DNA from: an uncultured Roseiflexaceae bacterium
GTDB taxonomy: Bacteria > Chloroflexota > Chloroflexia > Chloroflexales > Roseiflexaceae
Assembly (NCBI GenBank): GCA_903868295.1
Contig: CAIPUQ010000606.1
Span: 1 to 8,529 of the forward strand
Direction: 5' to 3'
DNA: 8,529 bases
The notes under the pieces were generated by a model. That model was given only the letters and a program-made list of their open reading frames with translations, ran no database searches and was not told the DNA's origin. A program made the position numbers and the translations under genes. Every line of letters begins with the position of its first letter. Within the stretch, counting starts at the first letter, position 1. Shown here one piece after another: positions 6,224 to 8,529 of this stretch.

Positions 6224-6238
6224 AGGCTACCTCTTGTG

Positions 6239-7087
6239 CTAGGGTGCTGGTTCGACGGCATCGGAGATTACCAATGTCTGCGTGATTGTCTCGGTAAAGG
6301 GAATATCGTCGCGGTAGTAGGGTGTCAGCGAGCGCAGGTCGGCGAACGCATAGACAGTGCGTTCTTGGTTGAGTTGTGCAAGTAGGGCGAGTTTTTCGTC
6401 GATACGATCAAGCGTCCCGAACAAAATGGTCTGCCCCGTCGCCGAGATCACCGATATACCGCGGCGTTCGTCCCAACCAATCCGCGCAATCTCGAGCCCT
6501 GCTTCGGTGGGCATGCGTTGGCTAATCACGCGTGCGAGCGTCACAATTTGGGCATCGACCGTATCGCCAGGACTGAGGTATACCGCACTGTCGTCGTTGA
6601 TGATGAGCGTGCCCGTGATTACCACTGCCGGGTCTATGCCCAGCAACGTACCGGACGGGTCAACGATCAGGTATGAAGACCCGTTTTTCCAACGAATTTC
6701 GCTTTCGTGTTCGTTGAGCGACACGGTGACGGTGTTGGGGAGGCGCACCGCGACATCGGCAGACACGACATATGGACTCGTGAGAATGGTGGTTTGCATG
6801 GTATTTGCATCGAGGGACCAGATCGACGCACCCACCGCACCAGAGAGTTCGGCGACACGATCGCTACTGAGTGTTGATGCTCCCGTCACGGTCACGGACG
6901 TTACCGTGTATGCCGGGTTGTTCCAGAGAGAATAGATGTACGCGAGCACCCCTAGCAGCAGGATAATGCTGAGCGGTCGCCCGGTGCGCACATATGTCAA
7001 CGACTGGATACGCACCCCCGGACGCACCCCTTCGGGGCGGCGCGTACTGGGGGTCGGTCGGTTTGTCCGTGGCCGTTGACTACTCAC
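6239..7087 (-). CDS. ftsQ: Cell division protein FtsQ/DivIB
   Basis: The 282-aa product has the FtsQ/DivIB layout. A basic, Pro/Arg-rich cytoplasmic tail (1-38) is followed by one membrane segment (about 39-54, PLSIILLLGVLAYIYSLW), a POTRA domain (about 61-127, with SVTVTGASTLSSDRV and ADVAVRLPNTVTVSLNE) and a C-terminal beta domain (about 135-270). FtsQ is a bitopic scaffold that links early cytoplasmic division proteins to the septal wall enzymes, with FtsB and FtsL in known systems. Sequence conservation is low in this family, so the call rests on the topology, the POTRA pattern and the position between ddl and ftsA. The start is GTG 7087, directly abutting the ddl stop (TAG|GTG), with AAGGAG 5 nt upstream inside the end of ddl. 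This suggests translational coupling. Confidence 0.92.
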   Translation of the reverse strand: MSSQRPRTNRPTPSTRRPEGVRPGVRIQSLTYVRTGRPLSIILLLGVLAYIYSLWNNPAYTVTSVTVTGASTLSSDRVAELSGAVGASIWSLDANTMQTTILTSPYVVSADVAVRLPNTVTVSLNEHESEIRWKNGSSYLIVDPSGTLLGIDPAVVITGTLIINDDSAVYLSPGDTVDAQIVTLARVISQRMPTEAGLEIARIGWDERRGISVISATGQTILFGTLDRIDEKLALLAQLNQERTVYAFADLRSLTPYYRDDIPFTETITQTLVISDAVEPAP

Positions 7088-8197
7088 CTATGCTCCTTCG
7101 GCGCGTGTCCCTCGTTCGCGTGCAAGCGCCACGAGGCGATCGAGCACCTCGGGGTACGACATGCCGCTGGCGTCCCACATTTTGGCATACATGCTAAACG
7201 GTGTAAACCCAGGCATGGTGTTGACTTCTGAGATATAAAACACGTCGGCTGCTTGATCGTACAAGAAGTCAACACGTGCTAATCCTGCACCATCAACTGC
7301 GAGAAACGACTGGAGTGCGATGCGGCGCACGCTCTGCGTTTGGGCGTCAGTGAGCGGGGCAGGAATGACCACCTGGGTCGCCGTGTTGAGGTACTTTGCC
7401 TCATAATCATACCATTCATTGGCGGGGATTATCTCGCCTGGCAGGCTGGCGATTGGTGCATCGTTGCCCAACACCGAGACTTCGATTTCACGCGCTGAGA
7501 CGCCTTGTTCGACCACAATACGGCGGTCAAATGACGCAGCGAGTGTGAGTCCCGCTATCAGTTCTGCGCGGGTTTTTACCTTACTAATCCCGACACTGCT
7601 CCCCATATTGGCAGGCTTGACAAACATCGGATAGACCAGTGTTGCCTCGAGGCGGGCGACACAGGCGGCAGGATCTGCGTGATACTCGTGTGTGCGCACC
7701 AACTGCCATGGCACAACCGGTAAACCGGCAGCAGCGAAGGCGGCTTTCATCATTGCCTTGTCCATCCCGACCGCAGAGGCAAGCACGCCACAGCCGACAT
7801 AGGGAATCCCTGCGAGTTCGAGGAGCCCTTGGATAGTGCCGTCCTCGCCCATTGGTCCATGCAATACCGGGAACACCACATCAAGCCCTCGTACGGCATG
7901 GGGGGCGGCATATTCACCGCGTATGATGGCCAAAGGCGAGGCAGTCATTTGGGCAGGCTGTGCGGGTGCCTTGACATGGGCACCACCGCCCGGCAGGAGT
8001 GCCACATCAGACTCGGCTTCGAGCGTTGCAAGCACATCACCTTCTGCCAGCCACTGACCGTTCTTGCGGATCCCAATGGGAACGACGTCATACCGGACCG
8101 GATCAAGACCAGCGAGGACGGCGCGGGCAGACACCAGTGAAACTTCGTGTTCACTCGATTGACCACCAAATATCACGCCGATGCGAATACGGTTCAT
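7088..8197 (-). CDS. ddl: D-alanine--D-alanine ligase
   Basis: The 369-aa product is an ATP-grasp ligase joining two D-alanines for the peptidoglycan stem peptide. It begins with MNRIRIGVIFGGQSSEHEVS, the family's N-terminal signature, including the conserved glutamates near 16-18. Further motifs are HGPMGEDG (113-120), the ATP-binding KPANMGSSVG (194-203), EWYDYEAKY in the omega loop (261-269) and the metal-binding SEVNTMPGFTP (323-333). The tyrosine-containing omega loop is the form seen in D-Ala-D-Ala enzymes, not D-lactate-type ones. Length is usual for the family. ATG 8197 has GAGGAG 8 nt upstream, overlapping the end of murB; an upstream in-frame ATG at 8365 only adds sequence antiparallel to no known domain and lies within murB. 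It sits between murB and ftsQ, the common dcw order. Confidence 0.97.
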   Translation of the reverse strand: MNRIRIGVIFGGQSSEHEVSLVSARAVLAGLDPVRYDVVPIGIRKNGQWLAEGDVLATLEAESDVALLPGGGAHVKAPAQPAQMTASPLAIIRGEYAAPHAVRGLDVVFPVLHGPMGEDGTIQGLLELAGIPYVGCGVLASAVGMDKAMMKAAFAAAGLPVVPWQLVRTHEYHADPAACVARLEATLVYPMFVKPANMGSSVGISKVKTRAELIAGLTLAASFDRRIVVEQGVSAREIEVSVLGNDAPIASLPGEIIPANEWYDYEAKYLNTATQVVIPAPLTDAQTQSVRRIALQSFLAVDGAGLARVDFLYDQAADVFYISEVNTMPGFTPFSMYAKMWDASGMSYPEVLDRLVALARERGTRAEGA

Positions 8198-8210
8198 ATC
8201 GGGGACTCCT

Positions 8211-8529
8211 CTATGCGGCGTTGAACGGCCATTCTTCGCCCAGAATTTGTACTTCGGGTTCGAGGGTGATGCCACTCTGCGTAGCGACCGTGGCGCGGAT
8301 GTGCGCAACCAGCGCGCGGACATCGGCACTCGTCGCACCACCGCGATTGATGATGTAATTTGCATGACGCTCTGCGACCACAGCGGTCCCGACCGCGTAT
8401 CCTTTGAGTCCTGCAGCTTCGATTAATCGACCAGCAGAATCGCCGGGTGGGTTCTTGAAGACACTCCCGCATGACGACCCTTGCGGTGTCTTGCTTTTGC
8501 GCAAGACTGCGGTGTCAGCCAACTGGACA
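8211..8529 (-). CDS. murB: UDP-N-acetylenolpyruvoylglucosamine reductase, C-terminal part (partial)
   Basis: The last 105 codons of a gene running off the right edge. The fragment has the MurB C-terminal domain: CGSVFKNP, where the serine (22nd residue of the fragment) matches the catalytic serine that protonates the substrate, then DSAGRLIEAAGLKG, ERHANYIIN, and the final LEPEVQILGE with the conserved glutamate. MurB is the FAD/NADPH enzyme that reduces UDP-GlcNAc-enolpyruvate to UDP-MurNAc. The FAD-binding N-terminal part is outside the window. Small departures from the usual motif (VGTAVVA where VGGAxVS is common) do not affect catalytic residues. The stop TAG (8213-8211) overlaps the ddl ribosome binding site, and ddl starts 13 nt later, so the two are probably coupled. 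Confidence 0.95.
   Translation of the reverse strand, partial: VQLADTAVLRKSKTPQGSSCGSVFKNPPGDSAGRLIEAAGLKGYAVGTAVVAERHANYIINRGGATSADVRALVAHIRATVATQSGITLEPEVQILGEEWPFNAA

Noticed and set aside
8198..8365. A 56-codon N-terminal extension of ddl
   Set aside because: It lies inside murB in another frame, lacks a binding site, and the Ddl family signature starts at ATG 8197.
1..8529. CRISPR array, tRNA, insertion sequence, phage or toxin-antitoxin content
   Set aside because: I saw no direct-repeat array, transposase, terminal inverted repeats, tRNA cloverleaf or small two-gene toxin module; the window is housekeeping genes plus one amidohydrolase.

Overview
All genes in this window lie on the minus strand, so transcription runs from high to low coordinates. 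In that order the window holds the 3' end of murB, complete ddl, ftsQ and ftsA, two tandem ftsZ genes, a YtcJ-like amidohydrolase gene, and the promoter region plus first ~118 nt of a 16S rRNA gene whose operon continues off the left edge. This is the downstream half of a division and cell wall (dcw) cluster placed directly upstream of a ribosomal RNA operon.

The organism is a bacterium with a peptidoglycan wall, moderately high G+C and sigma-70-type promoters. Tandem ftsZ genes next to ftsA, together with the short UUCG-capped V1 helix of the 16S, make Chloroflexota my best guess. This is inference only: 118 nt of 16S cannot settle the phylum.

Region by region: (1) 8529-6223: murB, ddl, ftsQ and the ftsA start are packed with gaps of 13, 0 and 15 nt, which suggests one translationally coupled operon for precursor synthesis (MurB makes UDP-MurNAc, Ddl makes D-Ala-D-Ala) and early divisome parts (FtsQ, FtsA). 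(2) 4990-4823: the ftsA-ftsZ gap holds a long perfect hairpin with a U-run and then a TATAAT box, so ftsZ expression appears at least partly uncoupled from the upstream genes. (3) 4822-2254: ftsZ1 has a canonical C-terminal peptide. After 52 nt comes ftsZ2, with an intact GTPase core, a roughly doubled Pro/Arg-rich linker and a degenerate C-terminal peptide. A textbook intrinsic terminator follows. (4) 2189-515: a separately promoted amidohydrolase gene. (5) 514-119: a noncoding stretch with two hairpins, a near-consensus extended -10 rrn promoter, a terminator-like hairpin inside the rrn leader, and a second possible promoter close to the 16S.

How the genes fit together: FtsA (membrane-targeting helix intact) would tether FtsZ1 through its C-terminal peptide, while FtsQ is the bitopic periplasmic scaffold. 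FtsZ2 probably co-assembles with FtsZ1 but seems adapted to a different tether or partner. The most unusual points are the tandem, functionally split FtsZ pair, the terminator/promoter insulation between ftsA and ftsZ, the apparent P1-terminator-P2 rrn leader, and six TAG stop codons out of seven genes.
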